A stretch of 64,000 nucleotides of DNA from Desarmillaria ectypa. Its lineage: Eukaryota; Basidiomycota; Agaricomycetes; Agaricales; Physalacriaceae. The translations under genes were made by a program, and so were the position numbers. Location of the stretch: positions 1,550,001-1,614,000 of the forward strand of contig JAUDYN010000008.1 in assembly GCA_030407005.1 (NCBI GenBank), given 5' to 3'. The notes below the pieces were generated by a model that worked only from the letters and a program-made list of their open reading frames with translations, was not told where the DNA came from and made no database searches. The stretch's first letter is position 1. Each line of letters starts with the position of its first letter. Positions 47,801 through 57,897 of the stretch are shown in pieces.

Positions 47801-49119
47801 ACGGCGATCTGGAGTACGCACCGAGGAGCGAGAGGCCTTCCTTCGTCTTGTCGGATTGAGCGCAAGCATGACTTTCATTTTCAAAGATTTGAAGCGAGCT
47901 GGGTAGGCAGTGTCAGATACTGCTACGAGATGTGCATGGACGACTTGCTGTAAAGCATCAGCATTTATCTGCATGACTTCGTTACTACCGCGATGGTTTA
48001 GTAAATTGGAAGCGACTGGAGAAGACGACGAACAGGGCCAAGATCTCGATTTCCCGGATGTCTAGGCCGCGTGTACTCTCTCCCTCAAGATCATTAAGAG
48101 CTCGTTCTCGAACGAGATGATCCAGCAGCGCCCCAATAGATGCCATCTATTTGCAAATCATGAAGGTTTCCCGTACGATAGGACACAATTCCACCTACAC
48201 AAAGAGGAGAAGAATCAACAGACGCGAAATTGGACAATCGGATTGCGGCGTTCCAACGCTTCATAGTCGGATCGCCTTCCTGTTCTCTTCGTCTTGACAT
48301 AAATTCGTAGGCGTCCCTAGTATGTGAGGTTTCGGAACCTGTATCCGATGAATTTGCACCTCCCATGTCGGCTGAGGGCAGCTCGGACAGCAGCTGGAGA
48401 GAAAACAGCCGGTCACGTCCTTTCGATGGAATAAAATCTTTGTGAGGTCGTATTTGAAAGACGCCCCCAGACCGGTCAACTGTCGTTTAGGTTAATATAT
48501 GCGTGCCTAGGGCTAGAAGCGGCTGACCATATTCACGTAGGGCATCAATGAATAAATCGTCTGCTTTGGAACTTGTTAGAATGACATCAGCTTTTGCTTG
48601 GTCGAGAACTGAGATACAGCTAAAGAGAAGAGACGTCGTAGGGCATGCAAATACAACTCACTTATCTCAGTGAGGTCGAAATGCTGAGATTCTTGAGTAT
48701 CCTCGAGGACGTACACCACACACTTCACAGGATCATAGTAGGCCACTCCTACACGACCACTGGGTGACAAAATCAGCATTAGAAGACGATAAATGTTACG
48801 AAACTCACTGTTGGCACCATGCCGTGAGGCATATCTATTCAATGGGATGAATTAATGTCGAGCAAGCGCGAAAAACGCCCGAAGTGACCTTTTCGGGGAC
48901 TGACGACCCATCATCAGATTCAGATTCAGATTCAGTGGCTCCAGTCTCTTTCTCTGTCACGGTTTCGTTTCCTTCCCAGCGCACCTTCTTCCGGTTAGAT
49001 GGCGAGGCTCCAGAGTCTTTAGAATCGCCAGAGCCGTAGCCAAGGTCATTACTCCTTGTCGCATCTGATTCAAGTGCCTGGACTCTTGGCCGTTTGTGAT
49101 TTTGCGAGCTCCGGGGCAT
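44880..49119 (-). CDS. msh5: Meiotic MutS homologue MSH5 (possibly damaged at Walker A)
   Basis: Many small exons run from the ATG at 49119 to the stop at 44880. Recognisable blocks in order are a basic/acidic N-terminus, [106 protein letters not shown] (core domain), a clamp region, then the ATPase: [10 protein letters not shown] (Walker A), [41 protein letters not shown] (Walker B), [10 protein letters not shown] and [23 protein letters not shown]5 pairs with MSH4 to stabilise meiotic crossover intermediates. Two introns have GC donors (47948 and 45622). Between Walker A and IAIIQF the expected SVYLKQ segment appears as SNSLK followed by 11 extra bases (about 46070-46100), which breaks the frame under any splicing I could find. 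Confidence 0.88.
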
Positions 49120-49922
49120 GGTAGGATAAGGTTGTGGTCGTCGTCGTCGTCCAGATATGCAGGGATCGAATCAAACTGGGTGGTGGCGATGGATCAAGAC
49201 GCGTTTGTCACGTGCTCAGGATGATCGTCGTCAGCGCATATGATAGGCTATGAGGAGGCGGGCTCCGACAATAGAACTACTATGGGTGGTCGGCATGTGC
49301 AAATTTCGACACAGCACGGCTTTCTCTATCCCCACAAATAAAATTATTGTGCATCATTAGTTATACAAATTCATTGAGTCATCAGAAAAACCGAAGCCAA
49401 CAAGTAGCCAGAACGTGCTGGAAATTTTGGTTTGCACATCGCGATCCATTTGCCATGCCGACCATCCACAGTAGAAGGCATCTGACTCACACTAATACTT
49501 AGGCTTAAACGTAACATGGCGGTTGACATTTAATTGCTTTTTTTTCGGCTGCTACTCGCTATATGGCACTCCCCGTCGTCAGGTTCACCGAAGTCTCTTG
49601 AGGCCTTCCGTTTAGAACGGATACAAAAGAACGGACATAAATCATATTTATCGACGTCCGTTCCGGAGGCAGCAGCACGCCCAGCTCGTCGGCTAACTGA
49701 CATCACGACTTAAAGAAACGTTTTCATTTCGGGGTGCTCCCACGGTTTTTTTTAAAAAAAAGGCTCTCGAACAATAAAAGAACGGGCGGCGACGTCAAAG
49801 CGCTCAGCCTAGACCCTAGGCAATATGGATGTGTCTTGACTCTCATTCAAATAGTGGCATAGAGGGAAGAGTTAATTGCATTGAGAATCGCGTATGAGGA
49901 TAAAAATAATTGCTATGTTGTC
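49120..49922. other. Intergenic region with several inverted repeats
   Basis: This is 803 bases between the msh5 start and the 3' end of phb2. It contains a GAACGGAC-based hairpin at 49629-49663, a smaller CCGTT/AACGG hairpin at about 49607-49619 and a self-complementary T8A8 run near 49745-49760. No coding feature is visible. Confidence 0.45.
49629..49663. repeat. Interrupted hairpin (8-base plus 6-base stems)
   Basis: GAACGGAC at 49629-49636 pairs with GTCCGTTC at 49656-49663. Inside it, ATAAAT at 49637-49642 pairs with ATTTAT at 49646-49651, leaving cgac as a one-sided bulge. It could be a transcription terminator-like or binding structure, or a trace of a small inverted-repeat element. 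Confidence 0.6.
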
Positions 49923-51228
49923 TTACTTCTTTGGCGACATCAAGTCCCTCATGTCCTCAGTTACTTTAGATACTGGTTAAGCACGACAATGAAACAGACA
50001 ACAAGATACTCTTACCGTTGAGGAGGAGTGACTTGGAATCCAACAGCACCCTGTTTCCAGACGACGCTAACAGCTCTGCAATGCTCCGTGCAGCGTCTAG
50101 CCGACGAAGCTCGAGGAAACCCTTGTTCTGTCGCATGGCTTCTCCAAGAAGCTCGGCGCTCTTAGCTTCCCCGCTCGCTCGAACAATAATAGACTTGGCA
50201 ATCCTTGTTAACCGAAGGATACTCGCAGAAATCAGTCCACTTACTTCTTTTTCTTGGACGGCTTGGTCGACCTGGAAAGCTGCTCTCAATGCAGTTTGTT
50301 GCGCAACCTACGGGTAGTGAGTGTCATGGCCAATGACAAAAACAAACACTATCTGACCTGCTTTGCTTCCACGGCATGCGTGAATTCAGGAGAGAATGCT
50401 ACATGTGTAATGGAAACATCGTCAAGGATAAGGTTGAACTTGGTCGCCCGCTCTGTCAAGTGCTCTCGCACAAGTCGAGAAACCTATTCTACATTGAATA
50501 AGTAGACAAGAATAGGCAAAGTAGCACGCACATTTTCTCTCTGGGTAATTAGCTGGCTAGCATTGAACTGGGCGACAACACTCTTCAAGACTTCATTGAC
50601 GATGGATGGCAATACCCTCTCATCATAATCGTTGCCAAGCTGTCGATATATTTTGGGCAGCTCTTGTATTGAGGGTCGTGAGAGAACACGACAAGTGATG
50701 TTGACCATTTGCAAGTCTTTCCAATGATTCATAAGATATATGAACAGTGTTGAAGGACAACTGAAAACCTTTTGTACCCGTCAAACTAGGGATGCTTCGC
50801 GGCTTTGCACGGATGTCAAAAAGAATCGGCTTCTCAAACCACGGAATCTGCAAAATGTCAGCTGGTTGGATACAGAAACAGACTTCAAGTGAATACCATC
50901 AAATGAGTCCCTTCCGGGTAGATCTCTTCTGTAATGCCATGCAACCTGAGGACGGTCAGGATAGAGCACTGGAGACGCGTAGTGCTACTTGCCGAGTGTA
51001 TTTGATCGCTCTGTGGCCACCATCGACTGTCCTCCATGTATGAGCCTGCGGTCGAAAAAAATACAAAGAACGCGCACCGTTGAACAAACTGGCGTTCAGT
51101 GCGAAACCACCCGCGACGAGGGCCACAAGGAGGCCTGTCCCAGCAAAAAATCCTGCAGGCGGTCGAGAACCTCCAGAGGCAGTCTTTTTGAGCTGGTTCG
51201 CAAATCTTCGCAGTGTTTCGTCGTCCAT
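49923..51228 (-). CDS. phb2: Prohibitin-2
   Basis: Nine exons join in phase to 304 residues: 51228-51078, 51026-50993, 50945-50897, 50847-50769, 50716-50532, 50483-50358, 50307-50245, 50193-50016 and 49972-49923. A single N-terminal transmembrane helix ([20 protein letters not shown]) anchors it in the mitochondrial inner membrane. The PHB/SPFH domain follows: [87 protein letters not shown] coiled coil closes it ([27 protein letters not shown]), with [11 protein letters not shown] at the end. It forms ring complexes with Phb1 that scaffold membrane proteases and cardiolipin metabolism. The intron at 50992-50946 has a GC donor (gcaagt). The 51-base intron within the coiled coil is in frame and easily missed. 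Confidence 0.95.
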
Positions 51229-51348
51229 TTCGTGGTGAACCGCTGAGCAATGAAACCAGACGAAGACAGCGACTGTCGGTACCGGCAGATGCCGACCCTT
51301 GGCAGGTGACGCATTTTCTGCCGGCCTATCCTCCGTTTTGTGTTCACG
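51229..51348. promoter_or_regulatory. Very short shared promoter, phb2 / PQ-loop transporter
   Basis: Only 120 bases separate two opposite start codons, so 5' UTRs and core promoters of both genes must overlap or lie within the coding ends. No TATA box is visible. Confidence 0.5.
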
Positions 51349-52576
51349 ATGGAGTTGGAAGCAAACGATGCGATAAGCAGCATTGTGTGTCCCATCCTCT
51401 CTTTTTACGGCGCCAAGGATATTAACTTTTGTATGACAGTTGGGCTGGACTTCTATTGCATGCTGGTGAGTCTTGAATGAATTTCGGTCCGTAGCTACGG
51501 TATTGATTCGTCTCGAATTAGGGTCATAGTCTATTCGCCTCAGCTGTATGAAAACTATGCCTTACAGTCTGGGGAAGGACTGAGCATTCTGTTCATCCTC
51601 GTTTGGCTGGTTGGGGACCTATGTAATCTTGCCGGCGCAACTTTAGCCGGCTTATTGCCTACAGTAATCATTCTTGCAGTTTATGTGAGCACCATCATAT
51701 ACTCGCCTCAAGCATCATGTTGATATTGCTTTTGCTAGTACTCAGTTTGCGATCTCGCTTTACTGTGTCAGGTCTATTACTACCGCTGGAAAGATGGTCA
51801 CCCTATCTTCACTTGTCGATATGATTATGAAGATACCCGCGAAGAAACGACCCCTCTACTAGCCGGAGATGCCCGAATGGAGGTCGGCCTTCCCATGAGG
51901 GTTCTAGTTCTTCGTTATGCGGGAGCTGTCGTGTTCGTATTTGCGACCGGTATATTGGCCTGGTGGATAAGTGGGGGGGCTGAAGAAGACGAAGAGCCCC
52001 GTGATATACCCACCCATATTAAATGGATTGTACAGATTCTTGGTTGGACTAGTGCGGTATTATACGTCAGTCCGCATTCTTCTTCATGGGGCGTCGTCTA
52101 ATCTCCGAGCACAGCTGGGTGCACGTATTCCACAAATAGGTTCGTACCGTTGGCATGATGCAATTGCATGAATTTTCAATGACACTGACGCCTGTCATAG
52201 CAAAAAATCTCCAGACCCGGTGTGCAGGACTTTCGCCTGCGCTGTTCTTCTTCTCTATCTTTGGGAATGTTACTTATTCGTTGTCGATATGCGCGAAGAG
52301 TATGGACAAAGACTACTTGGTGACGAACGCTAGTTGGTTAGCAGGTAAGAAGGGCTGGCCGAGCATTCGGCCAAGGTTTCTTTATTTGAAAATAATCCGA
52401 CTGATACCCGGGAGCAGGAAGTGGTCTTACCGTGTTCCTCGATATCATCGTGAGTCACCCAGGGAGACATCTAGAGACATCTGCACCAGCTGACGATCTC
52501 CCAGATACTGTGCCAAATATTCTCTTTCCAGTACCTTCCCGCCTTACGGAAGGCCCACGTTGTTCCCGAGAGCTGA
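51349..52576 (+). CDS. Vacuolar PQ-loop amino-acid transporter (Ypq1-3/PQLC2 type)
   Basis: The exons 51349-51384, 51440-51465, 51522-51684, 51739-52065, 52115-52139, 52201-52344, 52418-52449 and 52505-52576 give 274 residues. Both PQ motifs are present: CWVIVYSPQLYENY and GARIPQIAKNLQTRCAGLSP. GEGLSILFILVWLVGDLCNL and a first bundle of three helices precede a loop with ETTPLL. The second bundle includes LGWTSAVLYLGARIPQI and SIFGNVTYSLSIC. The last helix SGLTVFLDIIILCQIFSF appears only if the 55-base intron at 52450-52504 (branch-like ctgac) is removed; without it the protein would end in non-membrane sequence at 52620. Yeast Ypq proteins export lysine and arginine from the vacuole, and mammalian PQLC2 does so from lysosomes. 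Confidence 0.88.
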
Positions 52577-53242
52577 GCGCTGATCGACGGAAAAACATAG
52601 AACATTGTATACAAATGTAGACATGCAAGTGAGAAAAAGCTTATCGGTCGTCGGATCTATCAGGATGACATGGCCCAGAAAAGCGGGGCGGGGAAGAATA
52701 CAAGTCGAAGACAAACTGAAAAGAAACATGAGGATTTGATGAACATTGTATCAATGTACAAAGAAAGTAAGTATGATAATTTGTATCGATCAAAAAGTGA
52801 GCCTGGTCCTGGGCCTCGTTTTTGCCCTCGTGTCAACTCGTGTCAAGAGATGTTCATTCGAGCGTTGTTCCACGGCCCCACGATGCAGGTCAGGCATCAC
52901 GCTTTTCTGGTCCTCTTTTCGATGCGACAGCGGCAGTTTAGATGAGACATCGGCATGCTTGCTGCCTCGTGTATAGAAACGGAACAGAAAAGACAGGTGG
53001 GCAGCCAAAGTGGAGGTTCAACTTTATCTCTGCAATCGTAATCCATCGCTAATTCCTATATAACCAGTTTCTACTGGCGTTACCTTTGTCCCGTCATTAA
53101 TACTCTCCCCAAGTCTAAAGGCTGTTTTGAAGGTGCGTATTTCCTTTTCTCTGTGCTGTTCTTACCCTCGTTGAGGTCACTTACGGTTCCTATAAAAGGA
53201 GCGGTCAGAGTTCATTTGTCCCGTCCTTCTGGCCGCTACTGA
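52577..53242. other. Intergenic region
   Basis: This is 666 bases with no supported gene. It includes the 3' flank of the transporter and a likely promoter of the F-box gene with tataaaa at about 53191-53197. Confidence 0.35.
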
Positions 53243-55018
53243 ATGTCGACCTATCCTCGTCGGGTTCCACCGTCTACCTTTGCTGCTCACCGCAATAGGA
53301 CCCCTCTTCCTACTTCCCATACCTCTCGTCCGTCTAGCCAATCCCGGGGGGGAATGCAGCATGTCTCTATCCCAGACCTGCGTGAGGCTATCCATTCGCT
53401 GGATTCCAAGATGGCGTCCCTCATGAGCCAACGACATGAGCTCGAGTCCCATCTCGAGAAAGCAGTCCGTCTGCAATCTCCTATTCACCGTCTACCGAGT
53501 GAGCTTTTGGCGTCCATCTTCGTCATTGGGGTATTAGGCATAGACGAGAACCCAGTATTGGTCTCAACACTAATGCTCGTGTGGTAAGTCCCCGTCAGTC
53601 GTCTTTCACTGTGACCTTAAAGGCTTAGTACCTCTATAGTCGATACTGGGCAGATGTCGTACTCGACACGCCAGTCCTATGGTCCAGGATCGCCGTCGGT
53701 CCCCATGATTCTCTTGAAAGGGCCAGACGTAAACTCAAGCGCTCAAAGTCGTGTCCTCTCGATATCACCATCAACTTTGGGACGCGTACAGAATACACGA
53801 ACAGCGTCACAGAGCAGGTCGTCCACGCCATGGATCTCATTCGTCCGGCCTTATGGCGAACCAGATCCTTCAGCCTCAGCGTGCCGAATCGTCCACAGGC
53901 CCACGCTGCACTTCTTCGATGCCAGGAGGATGCTCCGCTCCTTGAAACACTGTCCATACGGATTTACCGGTCCATGCAGGACGACCGGTATTCTAGCCCC
54001 CCTCTCCCCCTCTTCAATGGTCATACCCCTCGGTTACGTTCGTGTTCCTTGACGTCTTTCAACTTCGGATGGGATCATCGACTTGTATCCCGGCTTTGTG
54101 TCCTCAAACTTGAAGGTTACTTCAATGGTTTTACTCCATCAGCGTCCGTGCTACTTGGAATCCTCCGTCAGTGTCCAGAATTAGAGGAGCTGGATTTGCG
54201 GAATATGTCTGATGTCGACTCGGACCCGTGTTATCCTTCTGTCCCCGTTGAAGAATATGGGCCTCCGCAGACCACCGGTAAACTCGTTCCTCTCCCTCGA
54301 CTGAGGAAGATAACGTTCTACTACGCGGGGATCGCCCTAGCACGCCAGATCATGTGTCAAATCACATTCCCAAACCTAGAAAGTTTCGAGGTGTGCTATC
54401 TCGAGAACGTCACTCCCATCCTACAGCTGCTGTATTCCCAAGCGTTGACCCGGCTACCTTTACGTTGCCTGCGTATAGAGTCCTGCTTATTTAACGAGAT
54501 AAAGTTCGTCAGTCTCTTGCGTCGTTTACCATCGCTGGTCACTTTGGAATTGGTGGATGTGGAAGATGCGTCGTCAAATTTCTTGAAGGTGAGCTCATTC
54601 CTTTGCCTTTTTCTTCCGCACTAACGGCGAGCCTTAGGGCCTTTCATCCTCGCAGCCCTGGGTGTGCCCTAAGCTTGAGTCGCTTTCCCTTGATGGCTGC
54701 ACCTCCCTCGACTGGGATTCTCTTCGCACCTTCGTCGAATCTCGCCTACCGTCCAACTCATACCCTCGTTTCCAGGACGCTCAAGCATTCCGCGCCGCAA
54801 ATCCTATTGTTACATCCGCCTCAAGCGCTTCCCGTCCTCGCCCCCGCTTGCAAAATCGGGGATCTCCTTCAGTCTTAGGGCCGCAACGTCTGAAAACAAT
54901 AGATGTAACACGATGCCATCAAATGAGCAAGGAGATGGTCCAGTGGCTGCGGATGTATGTTCCCGATGTCAAATGCGAACCAGCAAAAGGCGTTTGGGGG
55001 GAACCTATGATACCTTGA
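53243..55018 (+). CDS. F-box/leucine-rich repeat protein
   Basis: The exons 53243-53583, 53640-54588 and 54638-55018 give 556 residues. A disordered N-terminus is followed by a short coiled coil (DLREAIHSLDSKMASLMSQR) and the F-box LQSPIHRLPSELLASIFVIG, ending CRYWADVVLDTPVLWS. Leucine-rich repeats fill the rest (LETLSIRI, LEELDLRNMSD, LESFEVCYLEN, LVTLELVDV, LESLSLDGCTSLDW, LKTIDVTRCHQM). The coiled coil directly before the F-box is the common architecture of the greatly expanded Agaricomycete F-box family, thought to be SCF ubiquitin-ligase receptors. The substrate is unknown. The TATA-like tataaaa about 50 bases upstream supports the start. Confidence 0.8.
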
Positions 55019-55303
55019 TCCGATAGAGAGACGGACATCAGCACTGTAACGTTTTTTTTATTGACCCTCGGAGTTTTGATTTCGGCCAAGTTTTCTTGCA
55101 CACATATTGCTATCCTGCACTTATCCGCATTACACAATTGTTTATTCGAGGCTGTAACCTTATCTGTATTTTTAGAATGGCATTAACGAGTTCTCTCTTA
55201 CAACTGGCATCCTACAGGCCGAATTCTGCAGGTCTGAAAGGGTGCGTCGGAGTCCGTGAGACGAGCAAATGAACCTGTTGAAATGAAGCGTTGAGACTCG
55301 CTG
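55019..55303. other. Convergent intergenic region
   Basis: This is 285 bases between the 3' ends of the F-box and G-patch genes, with a T-run at 55053-55060. Nothing else is visible. Confidence 0.35.
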
Positions 55304-56458
55304 TCATGCATTCATATACGCCAACAGATCTCTCCTGCTTGTTTCTTCTTTCCTTCGCTCTCTAGCGAATCCTCGATGTCCCCGCCCAAATAGTTTCTGC
55401 CGCTTCCTCAAAGCCTCTCCCGCCCGGGTATGTGCAGCCAAGGCGGCGGCGCTATGCGTAACTCGCTTCTGCGACTCCCTATACGGACCAACGGTCTTGG
55501 CCTTCAACCCTATGCCCAAGCGATCGGATTTCAAGATAGTAGGAATGGGGGTGAGAAGCGCTTTACGTTCAGAGGTCGGCGGCGGCGCAGATGATGGTGA
55601 ATCTTCGGGTGGCTGTATTTCTTCGTCTCCGGGTCCCTCCTTTACTAAAGAATCCGCAGCAGTAGAATCAGAGGCCGTATCCGAGTCCTCATCCGAGTCC
55701 AGAGTCAAGTCCACGACTTGCACCTTTCGAACCTCTTTTACTTCCCCGTCTCCATGCCCAATTTCTACGTACATCACTTCTTCCTTGGTGATGGATTTCG
55801 CATGACGCTGCTTGGCTTTTCTGAAAGGCTGGATAGCGTGTTCTGGCCTTCTATGTCTGACCACATCAGCTCCGAGAGCCTCTCCTTCGTTCCAACCACT
55901 TTTCTCCAGCATCGAAAAGCCCTTGTTAGACGGTCCGATAGCCAGCCAAACTAATGGCTTGTATTTTGCTTCAGAGGGGCGCGGTGGAGGGTCTCGAGCC
56001 AGCATGTCAGCGAGGGAAGAGGAGGAAGAAGAGGAGGAGGAAGAGGGTTCCGACCTGGGAGCATTCTGAATAAACCAATTGTTCTTATTCCTCCTTTCCC
56101 GTCCTGCTGCTGGTGCCGCCGCCGGATTCATGGTCGATGGTAAGAGTGAGAGTGTGGAAGAGGTGAACGTCCGTGAGAGAGACCGATACCAATCTGCGAC
56201 CGAAGAATCTCTTCCTTCCTCAGCTGTTTCTGAGACTGCAATATTTCGACTCCATTGGCCCCATTCATCGCTCTGCAAGGTCGCAGGAACGAAACGAGGA
56301 GCAGACACCATTTGGTGCTTGTAGACGCTTGCGGCCTCTGCGTCCCAGAGCTGAGCATTGTCTTCTGAAGATGAGGGTATTTGCCCAGTCTCATGCTCCA
56401 ATGCTTTACGGTCTTCTGGGCTGTAATGAGAGTAGATAGTATAGCTGGAAGTAGCCAT
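55304..56458 (-). CDS. G-patch domain protein
   Basis: A single uninterrupted frame gives 384 residues, unusual among the intron-rich neighbours. The N-terminus (YTIYSHYSPEDRKALEHETG) is followed by WYRSLSRTF. A serine run of ten sits just before LADMLARDPPPRP. The G-patch is GPSNKGFSMLEKSGWNEGEA with LGADVVRH, keeping the Gly/Trp/Gly pattern that activates DEAH helicases. An acidic Asp/Ser linker leads to a basic C-terminal block (DRLGIGLKAKTVGPYRESQK, then LFGRGHRGFARERRKEETSR). G-patch proteins work in splicing, ribosome biogenesis or RNA decay; which one applies here is unknown. The gene is divergent from the NmrA-like gene, with 328 bases between starts. Confidence 0.85.
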   Translation of the reverse strand: MATSSYTIYSHYSPEDRKALEHETGQIPSSSEDNAQLWDAEAASVYKHQMVSAPRFVPATLQSDEWGQWSRNIAVSETAEEGRDSSVADWYRSLSRTFTSSTLSLLPSTMNPAAAPAAGRERRNKNNWFIQNAPRSEPSSSSSSSSSSLADMLARDPPPRPSEAKYKPLVWLAIGPSNKGFSMLEKSGWNEGEALGADVVRHRRPEHAIQPFRKAKQRHAKSITKEEVMYVEIGHGDGEVKEVRKVQVVDLTLDSDEDSDTASDSTAADSLVKEGPGDEEIQPPEDSPSSAPPPTSERKALLTPIPTILKSDRLGIGLKAKTVGPYRESQKRVTHSAAALAAHTRAGEALRKRQKLFGRGHRGFARERRKEETSRRDLLAYMNA

Positions 56459-56786
56459 TGTGGACAGCCGATGGCGGGTAATGAAAGAGAGATATTGTCA
56501 CGTGTCACAATCCGTCCCTTTTTAGTATTTTCCAGGTCTTTCTTTTGCCAAGTCCACGGCTTCGACTCGCGTTCCCTTTCGTGTACTTGGCTTTCTCTTC
56601 GCCATGATATACATTAACAAGATTATGGTATTAGTCACTTGCTGACATACATTCTGGATCAGTAAGTACTTACGCTTTTTCAACTCGTAACGAGCTCCGG
56701 GGCCGTTTATATAAAGCAGTGAATGTCCTGTGGTAAATGTACATACCCCCACATATAAACGGCTCCGATTCTACCTTGTATCTATC
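56459..56786. promoter_or_regulatory. Divergent promoter, G-patch gene / NmrA-like gene
   Basis: This is 328 bases between opposing starts. Tatataaa motifs at 56708-56715 and 56753-56758 could serve as TATA boxes for the plus-strand gene. A short minus-strand frame ending in basic residues (MAKRKPSTRKGTRVE at about 56530-56605) was not accepted as a gene. Confidence 0.4.
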
Positions 56787-57732
56787 ATGACAATCCTTAT
56801 TACCGGCGGTACTGGAAAGACAGGCTCCCGTCTTGCCCGTCGTTTGCTCGACGCCAATTACTCCGTGCTCCTCACGTCCCGTAAAGGTGTCGTCCCAGAG
56901 CCCTTCAAGGGCGTGAAGTTTGATTGGTACGACCCTTCGACCTTCAAAAATCCCTTCGCTGCCGATCCCAACATCGACCGGATCTATATTGTCGCCCCAG
57001 ACGGTGACCGTGCAGGGGAGGTAATCGAACCGATGAAGCCATTCATCGACTTGGCAGTAACCGAGGGGGTGAATCGGTTCGTTTTACTCAGTGCGACTAC
57101 CTTGAAGGCGGGAGGCCCAGCTATGGGCAAGGTACACGAATACCTCTTATCCCTTCAAGTCGATTATGCAGTTCTCCGGCCCTCTTGGTTCTACGGTAAT
57201 TCTTCTTCATGTCTGAGAACGTCTGTATCATGCTAATTGTCAATTTAAATAGAGAACTTATTGACCATGCATTTCCATGACATCAAGGAGAACAACACTA
57301 TCATTACCGCTTCTGCAGATGGGAGGCTTGGATTCGTGTCTGCAGATGACATCGCCGACTTAGCTTTTGAAGCTTTGACTGATGCAAAGAGTCATAACAC
57401 GGACCATATTCTCACCGGTCCCGAGCTGCTTTCTTACGATGATGCACGTTCCTTTCTATCCTAAATTTCCTTGGCCGCTAACGATCAAGCAGGTAGCCCA
57501 AATTCTCACAGACGTTCTAGGTCGCAAGATTATTCATACAAGAATCTCGGTCGGGGAGCTGAAGGATAGATACATTGCCTTTGGACTTCCAGAGGATTTT
57601 GCCACGTTATTCTCTTCGATGGACGAGTTGAATGCCTCCGGTGTTGAAGAGAGAATTTTTGGGACTCCAGGAAAAATTACGGGGAAGAAGACGCTGCGGA
57701 ATTTCGTGGAAGCTAATAAGGATAGCTTCTAG
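56787..57732 (+). CDS. NmrA-like NAD(P)-binding protein (EasG/FgaFS-like)
   Basis: The exons 56787-57195, 57253-57443 and 57493-57732 give 279 residues. The N-terminal Rossmann motif ILITGGTGKTGSRLARRLLD is canonical (GGxGxxG). DRIYIVAPDGDRAGEVI, VNRFVLLSATTLKAGG, DYAVLRPSWFYENLL and LGFVSADDIADLAFEAL follow, then HILTGPELLSYDDVAQILTD. The family includes festuclavine/agroclavine dehydrogenases of ergot alkaloid pathways and many uncharacterised reductases of basidiomycetes. No secondary-metabolite cluster surrounds it, so a general imine or quinone reductase role is as likely. The second intron (57444-57492) needs a GC donor to keep SYDD joined to VAQIL. Confidence 0.83.
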
Positions 57733-57897
57733 GCTACCGTTAGCATTCGCATGGGTAGCAATAAGTATAAAGTATTTGTCGTGCAGTGCCCGGTTACTGT
57801 CTTAACCGATCGTTGATCGCATAATCGCATTTTTTTCGCGTCCAATTTACCCACGTTACACATTTTATCTTCTACCATCTAAAAGGCTGAAATATTC

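Noticed and set aside
56522..56752. A small basic protein (MAKRKPSTRKGT...) on the minus strand
   Set aside because: It is short, has no homologue I can recall and lies inside the divergent promoter; it is probably chance.
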